In this document: positions 53,868 through 63,798 of the stretch, piece after piece | How the letters are laid out: each line of letters begins with the position of its first letter | How positions within the stretch are numbered: the first letter of the stretch is position 1 | Source of the DNA: Xanthomonas rydalmerensis | GTDB lineage: Bacteria; Pseudomonadota; Gammaproteobacteria; Xanthomonadales; Xanthomonadaceae | DNA: 64,000 bases | Direction of reading: 5' to 3' | Assembly: GCF_033170385.1 (NCBI RefSeq) | Contig: NZ_CP126170.1 | Span: 3,124,001 to 3,188,000, forward strand | Program-made: the position numbers and the translations under genes | The notes under the pieces: model-generated | Database searches by the model: none | Told to the model about the DNA's origin: nothing | Seen by the model: only the letters and a program-made list of their open reading frames with translations

Positions 53868-54407
53868 ATGGCCATGAACGCTTCCGCTTCGCTCTCCTCC
53901 TCCGACGCCAGCGACCTGGCGACGGACCAGTTCCTGACCTTCCTGCTCGGCAAGGAAATGTTCGGCGTCGGCATCCTCGGCATCAAGGAGATCATCGAGT
54001 ACCGCACGCCGACCGACGTGCCGATGATGCCGCCCGCACTGCGCGGGGTGATCAACCTGCGCGGCGCGGTGGTGCCGGTGGTGGACCTGCAGCAACGCTT
54101 CGGCCGCGCGCCCAGCGAGATCAGCAAGCGCACCTGCATCGTCATCATCGAGGTGGCCGCCGGCGAAGAGCGCCAGGTGCTCGGCCTGCTGGTGGACGCG
54201 GTCAGCGAGGTGCTGGAGATCGCCACCGCCGACATCGCGCCGCCGCCGGCGTTCGGCACCGGCATCCGCCGCGATTTCATCCACGGCATGGGCAAGGTCG
54301 GCGAGCGCTTCGTGATCCTGCTCGCCGCCGACGCAGTGCTGGCGCCCCAGGAGTTCGCCAGCATGGCCACCCTCGACGCCCACCTGGAAGAAGGCATCGC
54401 CGCCTGA
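53868..54407 (+). CDS. cheW: Chemotaxis coupling protein CheW
   Basis: This 179-residue CheW has the SH3-like pair: QFLTFLLGKEMFGVGILGIKEIIEYRTPTDVPMMPPALRGVINLRGAVVPVVDLQQRFG and LGLLVDAVSEVLEI. It links CheA to receptors. It begins four bases after the MCP stop codon. A short Ser/Ala-rich N-terminus precedes the domain. Confidence 0.93.
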   Translation: MAMNASASLSSSDASDLATDQFLTFLLGKEMFGVGILGIKEIIEYRTPTDVPMMPPALRGVINLRGAVVPVVDLQQRFGRAPSEISKRTCIVIIEVAAGEERQVLGLLVDAVSEVLEIATADIAPPPAFGTGIRRDFIHGMGKVGERFVILLAADAVLAPQEFASMATLDAHLEEGIAA

Positions 54408-54456
54408 TCGGCCTTCGCCGTACAGCGCCCTGCCCTTCCCCCTCCCCGGACTCCGC

Positions 54457-55731
54457 ATGCCTACGGCCGCCGACATCGCCGCCCTGCACCACTTCGGCAC
54501 GGTCCTGGTGGTCGACGACAGCCAGGTCCAGCGCGAACACGCGCTGGCGCTGTGCATGCGGATGGGGGCGGCCACGGTGGAAGGCGCGGCAGACGGCCAT
54601 GCCGCGCTGGCGCGGATCACCCAGGGAACGCCGCTGGGCCTGTTGATCGTGGACCTGGAAATGCCCGGCATGGACGGCGTGCAATTGCTCGAGGCGCTGT
54701 CCCGCTGCGGCATGCGCGTGCCGATCGTGGTCGCCTCGCAGCGCGGCGCGGCGTTGATCGATTCGGTGCTGCAGGTCGGCCGCAGCAACGGGCTGCAGGT
54801 GCTGGCGGGGCTGGAAAAGCCGTTGCGCGCCGAGCAGTTGGCCGCGGCGGTGCGCGCGCACGCGCCACTGGCACCGGCAGCACCGCGGCACGAGGCCGAG
54901 GCGCCCGGCGAGGCGACCATGGCGGAGATGCTGCGCGAGGCGCTGCAGCGCGGCGAGATCGAGGTGGCCTACCAGCCCAAAGTGGACATGCGCAGCGGCC
55001 GCGTCGGCGGAGTGGAAGCGCTGGCGCGCTGGCGCCATCCCAGTATCGGGCCGATCCCGCCGGATCGCTTCATCGCCGTGGCCGAACGCGAGGGCCTGAT
55101 CCATGACCTCACCGCCTGCGTCGCCGATCAGGCGATGGCGCGGCTGGCCGCCTGGAAACAGGACGGCTTTCAACTGACGCTGGCGCTGAACCTGTCGCCG
55201 AGCATGCTGCAGGACCCGAACCTGCTCGACGAACTGCTCGGGCTGTTGCGCAAGCACAGCCTGGCACCCTCCGACCTTGTGCTGGAAATCACCGAAAGCT
55301 CGCTGGTCTGCGGCAGCGCGCTGGGCATGCTGGCGCGGCTGCGGCTGCAAGGCTTCGGTCTGTCGCTGGACGACTACGGCACCGGCTTCTCCTCGCTGCA
55401 GCAACTCACCCGCATTCCCTTCACCGAATTGAAGATCGACCGCATCTTCGTCCACGACGCGCACCGCAGCCGCAACCTGCGCACGGTCCTCGAATCGGCG
55501 CTGGGCATGGCCCAACGGCTGGGGCTGCATACCGTCGCCGAGGGCATCGAAACGGTGGAGGACTGGAACCTGCTGCAGGAGCTGGGCTGCGACTTCGGCC
55601 AGGGCTATCTGCTGGCGCGCCCGCTGGGGGGCGGCGCGCTGCATGCCTGGCTGCTGGAGCACCAGCGCCTGCTGCAGGAACCCGGCCCCATCGGCAACAC
55701 CAACGCCCCCGCTTCCGCCTCCACCCACTGA
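54457..55731 (+). CDS. Receiver-EAL protein, cyclic di-GMP phosphodiesterase
   Basis: This 424-residue protein has a receiver domain (residues 15-125; VVDDSQ, phosphoacceptor Asp66 in LIVDLEMPGMDG, EKP lysine) joined to an EAL domain (about 150-405). Catalytic residues are intact: GVEALARW (EAL), NLSPS, ITESS, LSLDDYGTGFSSL, KIDRIFV, AEGIET and QGYLLARPL, so it should hydrolyse cyclic di-GMP. Its place between cheW and cheR suggests CheA phosphorylates it, coupling receptor signalling to cyclic di-GMP level. The layout resembles VieA/RpfG-like receiver-output proteins but without an HTH. Confidence 0.92.
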   Translation: MPTAADIAALHHFGTVLVVDDSQVQREHALALCMRMGAATVEGAADGHAALARITQGTPLGLLIVDLEMPGMDGVQLLEALSRCGMRVPIVVASQRGAALIDSVLQVGRSNGLQVLAGLEKPLRAEQLAAAVRAHAPLAPAAPRHEAEAPGEATMAEMLREALQRGEIEVAYQPKVDMRSGRVGGVEALARWRHPSIGPIPPDRFIAVAEREGLIHDLTACVADQAMARLAAWKQDGFQLTLALNLSPSMLQDPNLLDELLGLLRKHSLAPSDLVLEITESSLVCGSALGMLARLRLQGFGLSLDDYGTGFSSLQQLTRIPFTELKIDRIFVHDAHRSRNLRTVLESALGMAQRLGLHTVAEGIETVEDWNLLQELGCDFGQGYLLARPLGGGALHAWLLEHQRLLQEPGPIGNTNAPASASTH

Positions 55732-55742
55732 CCGGCAAGACC

Positions 55743-56549
55743 ATGACCAGCCACGACACCATCACCGAGCAGGAATTCGGCCGGTTCCAGCGTTTCATCT
55801 TCGACGCCGCCGGCATCACCATCTCGCCGGCCAAGAAGGCCATGCTGTGCGGACGCCTGGGCAAGCGCCTGAAGGCGCATTCGCTGCAGACCTACACCCA
55901 GTACCTCAAGCTGCTGGAAAGCCGCGAGGGCAGCGGCGAGGTGCAGACCGCGATCGACCTGCTGACCACCAACGAAACCTATTTCTTCCGCGAGCCCAAG
56001 CACTTCGATCTGCTGCGCAGCGTCGCCGCCGCGCACACCGGCAGCATGCCGTTCCGTTGCTGGAGCGCGGCCAGCTCCACCGGCGAGGAGGCCTACAGCA
56101 TGGCCATGGTGCTGGACGACACCCTGCAGGGCCGCCCCTACGAGGTGGTCGGCACCGACATCAGCACCCGCGTGCTGGACAAGGCGCGCACCGGCCACTA
56201 CCCGCTGCTGCGCATCGAGCACATGCCGCCGGCCATGCTCAAGCGCTACTGCCTGAAGGGCCGCGGCGAATACGAAGGCAGCCTGCTGATCGACCGCAAG
56301 ATCCGCGACCGCGTGCGCTTCCTGCACGCCAACCTCAATGCCTCACTCCCCAACCTGGGCCAGTTCGACGTGGTATTCCTGCGCAACGTGATGATCTACT
56401 TCAACGGCCAGACCAAGCGCGAGGTGGTGACGCGGGTGCTCGGTGCGCTCAAGCGCGGCGGCATCTTCTGCATCGGCCACTCCGAGAGCCTCAACGACGT
56501 CAACAGCGACGTGGTGCAGATCGCGCCGTCGGTGTACCGCAAACCATGA
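55743..56549 (+). CDS. cheR: Chemotaxis receptor methyltransferase CheR
   Basis: This 268-residue SAM-dependent enzyme methylates glutamates of MCPs. The N-terminal helical domain ([32 protein letters not shown]) and catalytic part ([62 protein letters not shown]) are typical. Adjacent receptors end in pentapeptides suited to CheR docking. It starts 11 bases after the REC-EAL gene. Confidence 0.94.
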   Translation: MTSHDTITEQEFGRFQRFIFDAAGITISPAKKAMLCGRLGKRLKAHSLQTYTQYLKLLESREGSGEVQTAIDLLTTNETYFFREPKHFDLLRSVAAAHTGSMPFRCWSAASSTGEEAYSMAMVLDDTLQGRPYEVVGTDISTRVLDKARTGHYPLLRIEHMPPAMLKRYCLKGRGEYEGSLLIDRKIRDRVRFLHANLNASLPNLGQFDVVFLRNVMIYFNGQTKREVVTRVLGALKRGGIFCIGHSESLNDVNSDVVQIAPSVYRKP

Positions 56550-56577
56550 ACCACGACGTCCCAGGAGGGAACCGCGC

Positions 56578-57657
56578 ATGACCACCACGATCAAGGCCAT
56601 GGTGATCGACGATTCGGCGGTGGTCCGCCAGGTGCTGGTCGCCGTGCTCAACGACGCGCCCGGCATCGAGGTCATCGCCTCCGCGGCCGACCCGCTGCTG
56701 GCGATGGACAAGATGCGCCATCAGTGGCCGGACGTGATCGTGCTGGACGTGGAGATGCCGAAGATGGACGGCATCACCTTCCTGCGCAAGATCATGAGCG
56801 AGCGGCCCACCCCGGTGGTGATCTGCTCCACGCTCACCGAGAAGGGCGCGCGGGTGACCATGGACGCGCTGGGGGCCGGTGCGGTGGCGGTGGTGACCAA
56901 GCCCAAGCTCGGCCTCAAGCAGTTCCTCACCGACTCGGCCGAGGAGATGATCGCCACGGTGAAGAGCGCCGCGCGCGCCAACGTCAAGCGCCTTGCGGTG
57001 CGTCAGGCACAGCCGCCGGCGGAGCCAGAGATCAAGCACACCGCCGATGTCATCCTGCCGGCGCAGGGCGGCCGCGCGCTGTCGCAGACCACCGAACGGG
57101 TGGTGGCGATCGGCACCTCCACCGGTGGCACCCAGGCGCTGGAGGAAGTGCTGACCGCGCTGCCGCGGGTCAGCCCCGGCATCGTCATCGTCCAGCACAT
57201 GCCGGAGAAGTTCACCGCCGCCTTCGCCGCGCGCCTGGACACGCTGTGCCAGATCTCGGTGAAGGAAGCGGCCAACAACGACCGCGTGGTGCCGGGACGC
57301 GCGCTGATCGCGCCGGGCGGCAAGCACATGCTGCTGCGTCGCAGCGGCGCGCAGTACTTCGTCGAAGTGCTGGACGGGCCGCCGGTGAACCGGCACCGGC
57401 CGTCGGTGGACGTGCTGTTCCGCTCCGCCGCGCGCGCCGCCGGCGGCAACGCACTGGGCATCATCATGACCGGCATGGGCGACGACGGCGCGGTCGGCCT
57501 GCTGGAGATGCGCCAGGCCGGCGCACGCACCGTGGCCCAGGACGAACAGAGCAGCGTGGTATTCGGCATGCCCAAGGAAGCGATCAAGCGCGGCGGCGCG
57601 GAGAAGATCCTGCCGCTGAACGCGATGGCGCGCGAGATCGGCCAGCAGCTGAGCTAG
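56578..57657 (+). CDS. cheB: Chemotaxis methylesterase CheB
   Basis: This 359-residue protein has a receiver domain with phosphoacceptor Asp in [13 protein letters not shown] and a C-terminal methylesterase domain with the catalytic Ser in [11 protein letters not shown], His in VQHMPEKF and Asp in MGDDGAVG. It removes methyl groups and deamidates glutamines of MCPs after phosphorylation by CheA, giving adaptation together with CheR. The start at 56578 has a CAGGAGGG ribosome binding site. It is the last gene of the operon. Confidence 0.95.
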   Translation: MTTTIKAMVIDDSAVVRQVLVAVLNDAPGIEVIASAADPLLAMDKMRHQWPDVIVLDVEMPKMDGITFLRKIMSERPTPVVICSTLTEKGARVTMDALGAGAVAVVTKPKLGLKQFLTDSAEEMIATVKSAARANVKRLAVRQAQPPAEPEIKHTADVILPAQGGRALSQTTERVVAIGTSTGGTQALEEVLTALPRVSPGIVIVQHMPEKFTAAFAARLDTLCQISVKEAANNDRVVPGRALIAPGGKHMLLRRSGAQYFVEVLDGPPVNRHRPSVDVLFRSAARAAGGNALGIIMTGMGDDGAVGLLEMRQAGARTVAQDEQSSVVFGMPKEAIKRGGAEKILPLNAMAREIGQQLS

Positions 57658-57683
57658 CGCGGCCAGCCGCCGCACCGCCCTAC

Positions 57684-57713
57684 CGTAGGAGCGGCTTCAG
57701 CCGCGACGGCGCG
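57684..57713. repeat. Half copy of the palindromic repeat, copy 3
   Basis: Only one arm, beginning GTAGGAGCGGCTTCAGCCGC, is present, 25 bases after cheB. A complete copy follows at 57757. Confidence 0.8.
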
Positions 57714-57756
57714 TTCCCATGAGAGCCCTGAGCTAGCAACCAAAAGCCTCGTCTAC

Positions 57757-57826
57757 TGTAGGAGCGGCTTCAGCCGCGACGGAGCCTTCCCATGGAAAGC
57801 CCGTCGCGGCTGAAGCCGCTCCTACG
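57757..57826. repeat. Dispersed palindromic repeat (REP-like), copy 4
   Basis: Both arms are intact (TGTAGGAGCGGCTTCAGCCG and its complement) around a centre of about 22 bases. It lies between the convergent cheB and araC-type genes, where it could form a bidirectional hairpin. Confidence 0.9.
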
Positions 57827-57925
57827 ACGCAGGCAGGCTGCGCATCGCCACGGCAGCCAACCGACGCGCGCGCACCTGCAAAGCGGTGCGCGACATGCGG
57901 AACGCACACCGCACCCGCAAGAACC

Positions 57926-58744
57926 TCAACCCGAATTGATGTGCTCCTTGCAATACAGCCGCCGATACGCGCTGGGCGTCATGCCCAGGCGTTGGCGGAA
58001 CACGCGGCGGAAGTAACCGCTGTCGCTGAAGCCGGCGCGCTGCGCCACGTCGTCCACCGCGCAGGTGTTGACCAGCAACAGCTTCTCGGCGAAGGCGATG
58101 CGTTGGCGGTGGATCGCCTCGGTCAGCGTGGTGCCGAAGCTGCGCCGGTAGATGCGGCCCAGGTAATCCGGATTGCAGTGCAGTTGCGCGGCCAGCGACG
58201 AGGCGGTGAGCGCGGTGTGGAACTGCGTGCCGATCAGCTGCCTGGCGCGGTACGCCAGCGCCACCCCGGCGCGCTCGGACGCGTGCGGATCCGGCCAGGC
58301 GCCGGCCACGCATTGCAGCATCGACAGCACGATCGGCTCCAGCATCGGCAGCGTGCGCCGCTCCTCCTGCTCGGCCAGGAACCAGCGAAACAGCCCGACG
58401 AAGCGCTCCGGATCGCGGATCGCGGTGCGCTGCGGCATCGACAGCGCCACCGCGTTGTCCGCTTGCGGCAGGCTCGGTTCCAGTTCGAAATGCACCCAGT
58501 AGAAGCGCAGGTCGTCCGGGAACTGGTCCAGGCCGGCATGCGCGCGGCCCGGCCACAGCAGCAGCGTCTCGCCGGGGCCGACATGGAAGTCGTTGTCCTG
58601 CTCGCGAATCGAAAGGATGCCGCGCTCGACGAAGATCAACTCATAGGACTGGATCACCCGCGCCGGATGCGCGCCCACGCCACGAGAAATGAACAGGCCT
58701 CCGTTCTGGACCCGGATCGGATAGGCGACGGCGAACTCGAGCAT
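57926..58744 (-). CDS. AraC-family regulator of a sugar-utilisation locus
   Basis: This 272-residue protein has an N-terminal cupin-like sensor domain ([38 protein letters not shown]) and two C-terminal helix-turn-helix motifs ([45 protein letters not shown] and [34 protein letters not shown]). It is divergent from a GPH transporter and a GH127 enzyme and probably activates them in response to an arabinose-containing sugar; the effector is inferred. The ATG at 58744 is preferred over an upstream TTG. Confidence 0.88.
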   Translation of the reverse strand: MLEFAVAYPIRVQNGGLFISRGVGAHPARVIQSYELIFVERGILSIREQDNDFHVGPGETLLLWPGRAHAGLDQFPDDLRFYWVHFELEPSLPQADNAVALSMPQRTAIRDPERFVGLFRWFLAEQEERRTLPMLEPIVLSMLQCVAGAWPDPHASERAGVALAYRARQLIGTQFHTALTASSLAAQLHCNPDYLGRIYRRSFGTTLTEAIHRQRIAFAEKLLLVNTCAVDDVAQRAGFSDSGYFRRVFRQRLGMTPSAYRRLYCKEHINSG

Positions 58745-58932
58745 GTCGGAAACGTCTCCCCTCGCCTGCGCGACGCTGCACTGCAGCAATTAAATGGCTG
58801 ACACTGCTCATTGGCAGCCCGGCGGCCATGGTCGGAATCGTACCGATTTTATACCGCATAGACTCTTGTCGCGGTTGCGCCGCCATGCCACTTTGCGCTG
58901 GCGCCGGACCGGGCGCGCCAGGAGCCGCCCCG

Positions 58933-60336
58933 TTGACCGCGACCGCCATCGGCCCCGCTGCCGCAGACGCCGCACCGGCCACGACCGCACCGCGCCTGTC
59001 GCGCCTGGAGAAGTTCGGCTACGGCCTCGGCGATGCGGGGGGCACCGTCGTCACCTGCCTGATCGCCAACTTCCTCACCTTCTTCTACACCGACGTGTTC
59101 GGCCTGACCCCGGCGCTGGTCGGCACCCTGTTCACCGTGCTGCGCGTGGCCGACGCGGTGTCCGATCCGGTGATGGGCCTGATCGCCGACCGCACCCGCA
59201 GCCGCTGGGGCCGCTTCCGCGCCTGGCAACTGTGGATCGCGGTACCGATCGGCGTCGCCTGCGTGCTGACCTTCAGCGCGCCGCAACTGAGCGCCGGCGC
59301 CAAGATCGCCTACGCCTTCGCCAGCTACTTCCTGCTGTCGCTGTGCTACACCGCGATCAACGTGCCCTACTGCGCGCTGATCAACAGCATGACCGGCGAC
59401 CACCGCGACGTGGTCTCGGCGCAATCGTGGCGCTTCGTGCTGTGCGGCATCGCCGGCTTCCTGGTGTCGGTGGGATTGCCGTGGCTGGTGCGCGAGCTGG
59501 GCAACGGCGACGCCGCGCGCGGCTACCAGCTCGGCGTCGGCCTGCTGGCGGCGCTGGCGGTGGCGATGTTCCTGGGCTGCTTCTTCGCCGTGCGCGAGCG
59601 CGTGCCGGTCAGCCTGCTCGGCGGTGCCGGCATCGGCGCGCACCTGCGCGGCCTGCTGCGCAACGACCAGCTGCGGCTGGTGCTGCTGATGTCGTTCCTG
59701 CTGATCAACGTGTACAACATCCGCGGCGGCGCCTATCTGTACTTCATCACCTACGTGCTCGGCGGCAGCAGCGGCTACGCCTCGCTGTTCTTCGCGATGG
59801 TGGCGCTGGCCACGGTGCTCGGCGCGATCGTGGTCAACGCGCTGTGCCGTCGCTTCGACCCGTTGGCGCTGTACCTGCACACCAACCTGGCGCTGGCCGC
59901 GTTCGGCGTCGCGCAATGGTGGCTGCCCACCGGGCCGGCGCAGCAGACGCTGTGGCTGGGAGTGATCTTCGTGCACTGTCTGGTGCTGGGCTTCGCGCTG
60001 CCGCTGCATTTCTCGCTGATGGCCTTCGCCGACGACTACGGCGCCTGGAAGAACCGGGTGCGCTCGTCCGGCATCAACTTCGCGTTCAACCTGTTCTGCA
60101 TCAAGCTGGCCTGGGCCTCGAGCGCGGTGGTGATCAGCGCGCTGTTCGTCTACGCCGGCTACCGCGCCGGCGCGGCACAGCAGAGCCCGGCCTCGCTGCA
60201 GGCCATCACCCTGCTGGAAACCCTGATCCCCGCCGGCCTGCACCTGTTGCTGGCCGCGGTGATCCTGCGCTGCCGGCTGCGCCGGCCGCTGCTGGCAAAC
60301 ATCGCCGCCGATCTGGCCGCGCGCCCGGTGCACTGA
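58933..60336 (+). CDS. GPH-family sugar:cation symporter
   Basis: This protein of about 467 residues has twelve predicted helices. [38 protein letters not shown] and [28 protein letters not shown] identify the glycoside-pentoside-hexuronide symporters (MelB, XynP, YicJ). It lies 29 bases before the GH127 gene, so it probably imports the arabinoside that the enzyme cleaves. The start is uncertain: a TTG at 58933 with AGGAG eight bases upstream gives the best ribosome binding site, while ATGs at 58828 and 58885 would add up to 35 poorly conserved residues. Confidence 0.85.
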   Translation: MTATAIGPAAADAAPATTAPRLSRLEKFGYGLGDAGGTVVTCLIANFLTFFYTDVFGLTPALVGTLFTVLRVADAVSDPVMGLIADRTRSRWGRFRAWQLWIAVPIGVACVLTFSAPQLSAGAKIAYAFASYFLLSLCYTAINVPYCALINSMTGDHRDVVSAQSWRFVLCGIAGFLVSVGLPWLVRELGNGDAARGYQLGVGLLAALAVAMFLGCFFAVRERVPVSLLGGAGIGAHLRGLLRNDQLRLVLLMSFLLINVYNIRGGAYLYFITYVLGGSSGYASLFFAMVALATVLGAIVVNALCRRFDPLALYLHTNLALAAFGVAQWWLPTGPAQQTLWLGVIFVHCLVLGFALPLHFSLMAFADDYGAWKNRVRSSGINFAFNLFCIKLAWASSAVVISALFVYAGYRAGAAQQSPASLQAITLLETLIPAGLHLLLAAVILRCRLRRPLLANIAADLAARPVH

Positions 60337-60365
60337 CCTTCCCCACTCTTCAGGATCTCCGCTCC

Positions 60366-62351
60366 ATGCCGCATTCGCCCGTGCCGTCCCCGGAACTGCC
60401 GCTCGCCCACCTGCGCATCGCCGACCCGTTCTGGCAGCGCTATCAGCGCCTGGTGCAAGAGGTGGTGCTGCCCTACCAATGGGACGCGCTCAACGACAAC
60501 GTCGCCGATGCCGAACCCAGCCATGCCATCGAGAACTTCCGCATCGCCGCCGGCCGCAGCGACGGCGCGTTCTACGGCATGGTGTTCCAGGACAGCGACG
60601 TGGCCAAATGGCTGGAAGCGGTGGCCTACCTGCTGGCGCAGCATCCCGACCCGGCGCTGGAGCGCGATGCCGACGCCACCATCGAACTGATCGGTGCCGC
60701 GCAGCAGGCCGACGGCTACCTCAATACCTACTTCACCGTGAAGGCGCCGCAGGAACGCTGGAGCAATCTGGCCGAGTGCCACGAGCTGTACTGCGCCGGG
60801 CACATGATCGAGGCCGGTGTGGCCTACTACCAGGCCACCGGCAAGCGCGCCCTGCTCGACATCGTGTGCCGGCTCGCCGATCACATCGACGCCACGTTCG
60901 GACCCGGCCCGACGCAGCTGCACGGCTATCCCGGGCATCCGGAGATCGAACTGGCGCTGATGCGCCTGTACGAAGCGACAAGCGAAGCCCGCTACCTGGC
61001 GCTGGCGCGCTATTTCGTCGAACAGCGCGGCACCACGCCGCACTACTACGATGAAGAATACGCCAAGCGCGGCCAGACCTTCTTCTGGGGCGGGCACGGC
61101 CCGGCCTGGATGATCCAGGACAAGGCCTACAGCCAGGCGCACCTGCCGGTGGCGCTGCAGGACACCGCGGTCGGCCATGCGGTGCGCTTCGTGTACCTGT
61201 ACGCGGGCGTGGCGCACCTGGCCCGGCACAGCGGCGACGCAACCCTGCGCGCGGCCTGCGAGCGGCTGTGGGACAACGCCACGCAGCGGCAGATGTACCT
61301 GACCGGCGCGATCGGCGCGCAGAGCTACGGCGAAGCCTTCAGCGTCGACTACGACCTGCCCAACGACACCGCCTACAACGAGAGCTGCGCCTCGATCGGG
61401 CTGATGATGTTCGCCAACCGCATGCTGCAGCTGGCGCCGGACGGCCGCTACGCCGACGTGATGGAGCGGGCGCTGTACAACACGGTGCTGGGTGGCATGG
61501 CGCTGGACGGACGCCACTTCTTCTACGTCAATCCGCTGGAAGTGCACCCGCCCACGGTGCACGGCAACCACACCTTCGACCACGTCAAGCCGGTGCGCCA
61601 GCGCTGGTTCGGCTGCGCCTGCTGCCCGCCCAACATCGCCCGCGTGCTGACCTCGCTCGGCCACTACCTGTACACCCGCCGCGACGACACGCTGTACGTG
61701 AACCTCTACGTCGGCAGCGATGCGCTGTTCGAGGTCGGTGGGCAGACCCTGACCCTGCGTCAGCGCGGCGAGTACCCGTGGCAGGACACGATCGCCTTCG
61801 ACGTGGACTGCAGCGCACCGGTGGACGCGGCGCTGGCCCTGCGCCTGCCCGACTGGTGCCAGGCGCCGCACCTGCAGCTCAACGGCGAACCGGTGGCGAT
61901 CGACGTGCATCGCCAGCATGGCTACTGCGTGCTGCGCCGGCGCTGGCAATCCGGCGACACCTTGCAACTGCGCCTGCCGATGCCGCCGATGCGGGTCAGC
62001 GGGCACCCGCGCGTGCGGCACCTGGCCGGCAAGGTCGCGGTGCAACGCGGGCCGCTGGTGTACTGCCTGGAGCAGGCCGACAACGGCGCCGACCTGCATC
62101 AGTTGCGCCTGCCGTCCAGCGCCACGCTGCAGACGGTGCCGGGCACCGGCGCACTGGCCGGCCAGGTGCTGCTGCAAGCCAGTGGCGAACGCCTGCACGG
62201 CGACGTCGACGCCGCAGCCGCGCCGCTGTACCGCTACGATGCGCCGCCACCGACGCGGCAGCCGCAGACCCTGACCTTCGTGCCCTACTTCGCCTGGGCC
62301 AATCGCGGCGAGGGCGAGATGCGGGTGTGGGTGGACGTCGGCGACGGTTGA
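60366..62351 (+). CDS. GH127 beta-L-arabinofuranosidase
   Basis: This 661-residue enzyme matches glycoside hydrolase family 127 (HypBA1 type) along its length: an (alpha/alpha)6 catalytic barrel with AYNESCASIG, containing the acidic residue of the active site, and GCACCPPNIARVLTSLGHYLYT, whose cysteine cluster binds zinc and supplies the nucleophile in this family. The C-terminal beta-sandwich includes VAVQRGPLVYCLEQ. It lacks a signal peptide and is thus cytoplasmic, consistent with uptake of short arabino-oligosaccharides by the upstream symporter. Plant extensins carry such beta-linked arabinofuranosides, which fits a plant-associated bacterium. Confidence 0.9.
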   Translation: MPHSPVPSPELPLAHLRIADPFWQRYQRLVQEVVLPYQWDALNDNVADAEPSHAIENFRIAAGRSDGAFYGMVFQDSDVAKWLEAVAYLLAQHPDPALERDADATIELIGAAQQADGYLNTYFTVKAPQERWSNLAECHELYCAGHMIEAGVAYYQATGKRALLDIVCRLADHIDATFGPGPTQLHGYPGHPEIELALMRLYEATSEARYLALARYFVEQRGTTPHYYDEEYAKRGQTFFWGGHGPAWMIQDKAYSQAHLPVALQDTAVGHAVRFVYLYAGVAHLARHSGDATLRAACERLWDNATQRQMYLTGAIGAQSYGEAFSVDYDLPNDTAYNESCASIGLMMFANRMLQLAPDGRYADVMERALYNTVLGGMALDGRHFFYVNPLEVHPPTVHGNHTFDHVKPVRQRWFGCACCPPNIARVLTSLGHYLYTRRDDTLYVNLYVGSDALFEVGGQTLTLRQRGEYPWQDTIAFDVDCSAPVDAALALRLPDWCQAPHLQLNGEPVAIDVHRQHGYCVLRRRWQSGDTLQLRLPMPPMRVSGHPRVRHLAGKVAVQRGPLVYCLEQADNGADLHQLRLPSSATLQTVPGTGALAGQVLLQASGERLHGDVDAAAAPLYRYDAPPPTRQPQTLTFVPYFAWANRGEGEMRVWVDVGDG

Positions 62352-62394
62352 AGGCAACGCTGCGGGACCTATCCTGTAGATACCGTCTTACCCC

Positions 62395-63366
62395 CTAGCA
62401 GGCAAGGCCCCTTTTCGGGTCGAACGCGGTGCCCGATTTGAGGACGCCATAGGCGAGGTGCAGGAGCTTGCGCATGGCGGCGCACACGATCTGCTTGCCG
62501 GCTTTGCCGCGTTCGCTTAGCCGCTGTTTCAGCGCCCGGATGACCGGATTGTGGGTCATGGCCACCAGGGCCGGCATGAACAGGCCAGCGCGCAGGCGGG
62601 GCGAGCCGGTGCGCGAGATGCAGACATGGCCTTTGCGGTCGCCCGACTCCTGCAGGCACGGATTCAGGCCGGCGAAGGCGGTCACCGCCGAGGCATCGGC
62701 AAAGCGCCTCACATCGCCAAGCTCAGCCAGCATCAAGGCCGCACTGGTGTCGGCGATGCCCTGGATGCTCACCAGTAACTCGCGCTGCCCCCGCAAGGTC
62801 GGATCCTGGTCGATATGGTCATCGATGGCCTGCTCGATCTGGGCGATGTGATGTTGCAGATCGGCCAGATGGACCTGGATCGAGTCCTTCACCTGGGCCG
62901 GAGCGACGTCCAGCCGGTTGCGCTCCATCTGCAGCATCTGTTGCAAGTCCTGGCGCCGGCGCACCAGTGCCTTGAGTTGCTTGAGCGCCGGCGGATCAGG
63001 GTGCCAACGGCGTAACTGCTCGCGGTGACGCAGGGCATAGCTGGCGATCAGCTTGGCATCGCTGCGATCGGTCTTGACCCGGCTGAGCTGGCTGCGTGCA
63101 TACGCGGCCGTCTGCGCCGGGTTGAGCACGCACACCCGATAGCCTCGTGCGTGGAGGAACTCGGCCAGTGCCTGGTGGTAGGTGCCAGTGGCCTCCATGG
63201 CGATCCAGCTATCGGGCTGCGCATGGGTCTGCAGCCATGCCTGCAGGGCCTGGAAGCCCTTGGCATCGTTGGACAACTTGGCCTTGGTACGGTGCTTGCC
63301 ATTGGTCAGCTCGCTGGCCACATCGAAACTGCGCTTGGCGACGTCGATGCCGATGACGGGAGACAT
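62395..63366 (-). CDS. IS110-family DEDD transposase
   Basis: This 323-residue recombinase has the N-terminal DEDD RuvC-like domain, with Asp8 in IGIDVAKRSFDV, Glu58 in AMEATGTYHQAL, and Asp100/Asp103 in KTDRSDAKLIASYA, and a C-terminal transposase_20 domain (LVSIQGIADTSAALMLAELGDVRRFADASAVTAFAGLNP ... RTGSPRLRAGLFMPALVAM) with the conserved serine. It appears intact. The start at 63366 has GGAGG; a longer in-frame extension of 61 codons upstream overlaps the element's noncoding end and is unlikely to be translated. Confidence 0.92.
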   Translation of the reverse strand: MSPVIGIDVAKRSFDVASELTNGKHRTKAKLSNDAKGFQALQAWLQTHAQPDSWIAMEATGTYHQALAEFLHARGYRVCVLNPAQTAAYARSQLSRVKTDRSDAKLIASYALRHREQLRRWHPDPPALKQLKALVRRRQDLQQMLQMERNRLDVAPAQVKDSIQVHLADLQHHIAQIEQAIDDHIDQDPTLRGQRELLVSIQGIADTSAALMLAELGDVRRFADASAVTAFAGLNPCLQESGDRKGHVCISRTGSPRLRAGLFMPALVAMTHNPVIRALKQRLSERGKAGKQIVCAAMRKLLHLAYGVLKSGTAFDPKRGLAC

Positions 63367-63600
63367 ACGCGATTCCTCCATCGTGTCAGGGTCATGATCG
63401 GCGCTGTGCCCGGTCCTGCCTTGTCGATGCGAGTTCACGCCGGGGGCGGACTCTGGATACCGTTCGGACACCCAAGGGCCAGCATGTGGAGAGGGGAGCC
63501 GATCTACGATGCAAGCTCGAAGCTTCAGGAGCGACTGGACTTCCCACACCTCCTCCGATGATCAGTCGGAAGACATGACGCCTGTTTAAGGGCGCCAGGT
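63367..63600 (-). other. Noncoding end of the IS110 element, possible bridge RNA region
   Basis: About 230 bases upstream of the transposase contain no supported gene. In IS110 elements this region encodes a structured bridge RNA that pairs with donor and target DNA. I could not identify the specific loops without related copies. Confidence 0.4.
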
Positions 63601-63608
63601 CCAGATAC

Positions 63609-63676
63609 AAGGAGCGGCTTCAGCCGCGACGGGGCGTTTCCCGGTAACGCCCGCCGCGGCTGAAGCCGCTCCTACC
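63609..63676. repeat. Dispersed palindromic repeat (REP-like), copy 5
   Basis: Arms AAGGAGCGGCTTCAGCCGCG and GCGGCTGAAGCCGCTCCTAC pair around a centre of about 22 bases. It lies between the IS110 element and the phosphopantetheinyl transferase gene. Confidence 0.9.
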
Positions 63677-63798
63677 GGGCAAGCTGCATCTAGTTCAATC
63701 GTGGCGGAAGCAGGTCACCGACGCGACGCCTGCCTGCCGCGCCCCGTGGGCCGCTTCGCACGCGCCGCAACGGCCAGCGCACGCTCTAAGCTAGGGCC

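Larger units (their letters stand above)
62366..63600 (-). mobile_element. IS110-family insertion sequence (ends approximate)
   Basis: A complete IS110-type transposase gene is flanked by about 25 bases downstream and about 230 noncoding bases upstream. IS110 elements have no or poor terminal inverted repeats, so the ends cannot be fixed from one copy. The element sits right after the GH127 stop codon, and a palindromic repeat copy follows it at 63609. Confidence 0.65.

Noticed and set aside
51645..54920. 1091-codon antisense frame over MCP3 and cheW
   Set aside because: Shadow of strongly biased coding sequence on the other strand.
60159..62357. 732-codon antisense frame over the GH127 gene
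   Set aside because: GH127 motifs on the plus strand are unambiguous; the antisense frame has none.
62380..63549. Longer transposase starting at 63549
   Set aside because: The extra 61 codons lack similarity to IS110 recombinases and overlap the noncoding end; ATG 63366 has a good ribosome binding site.
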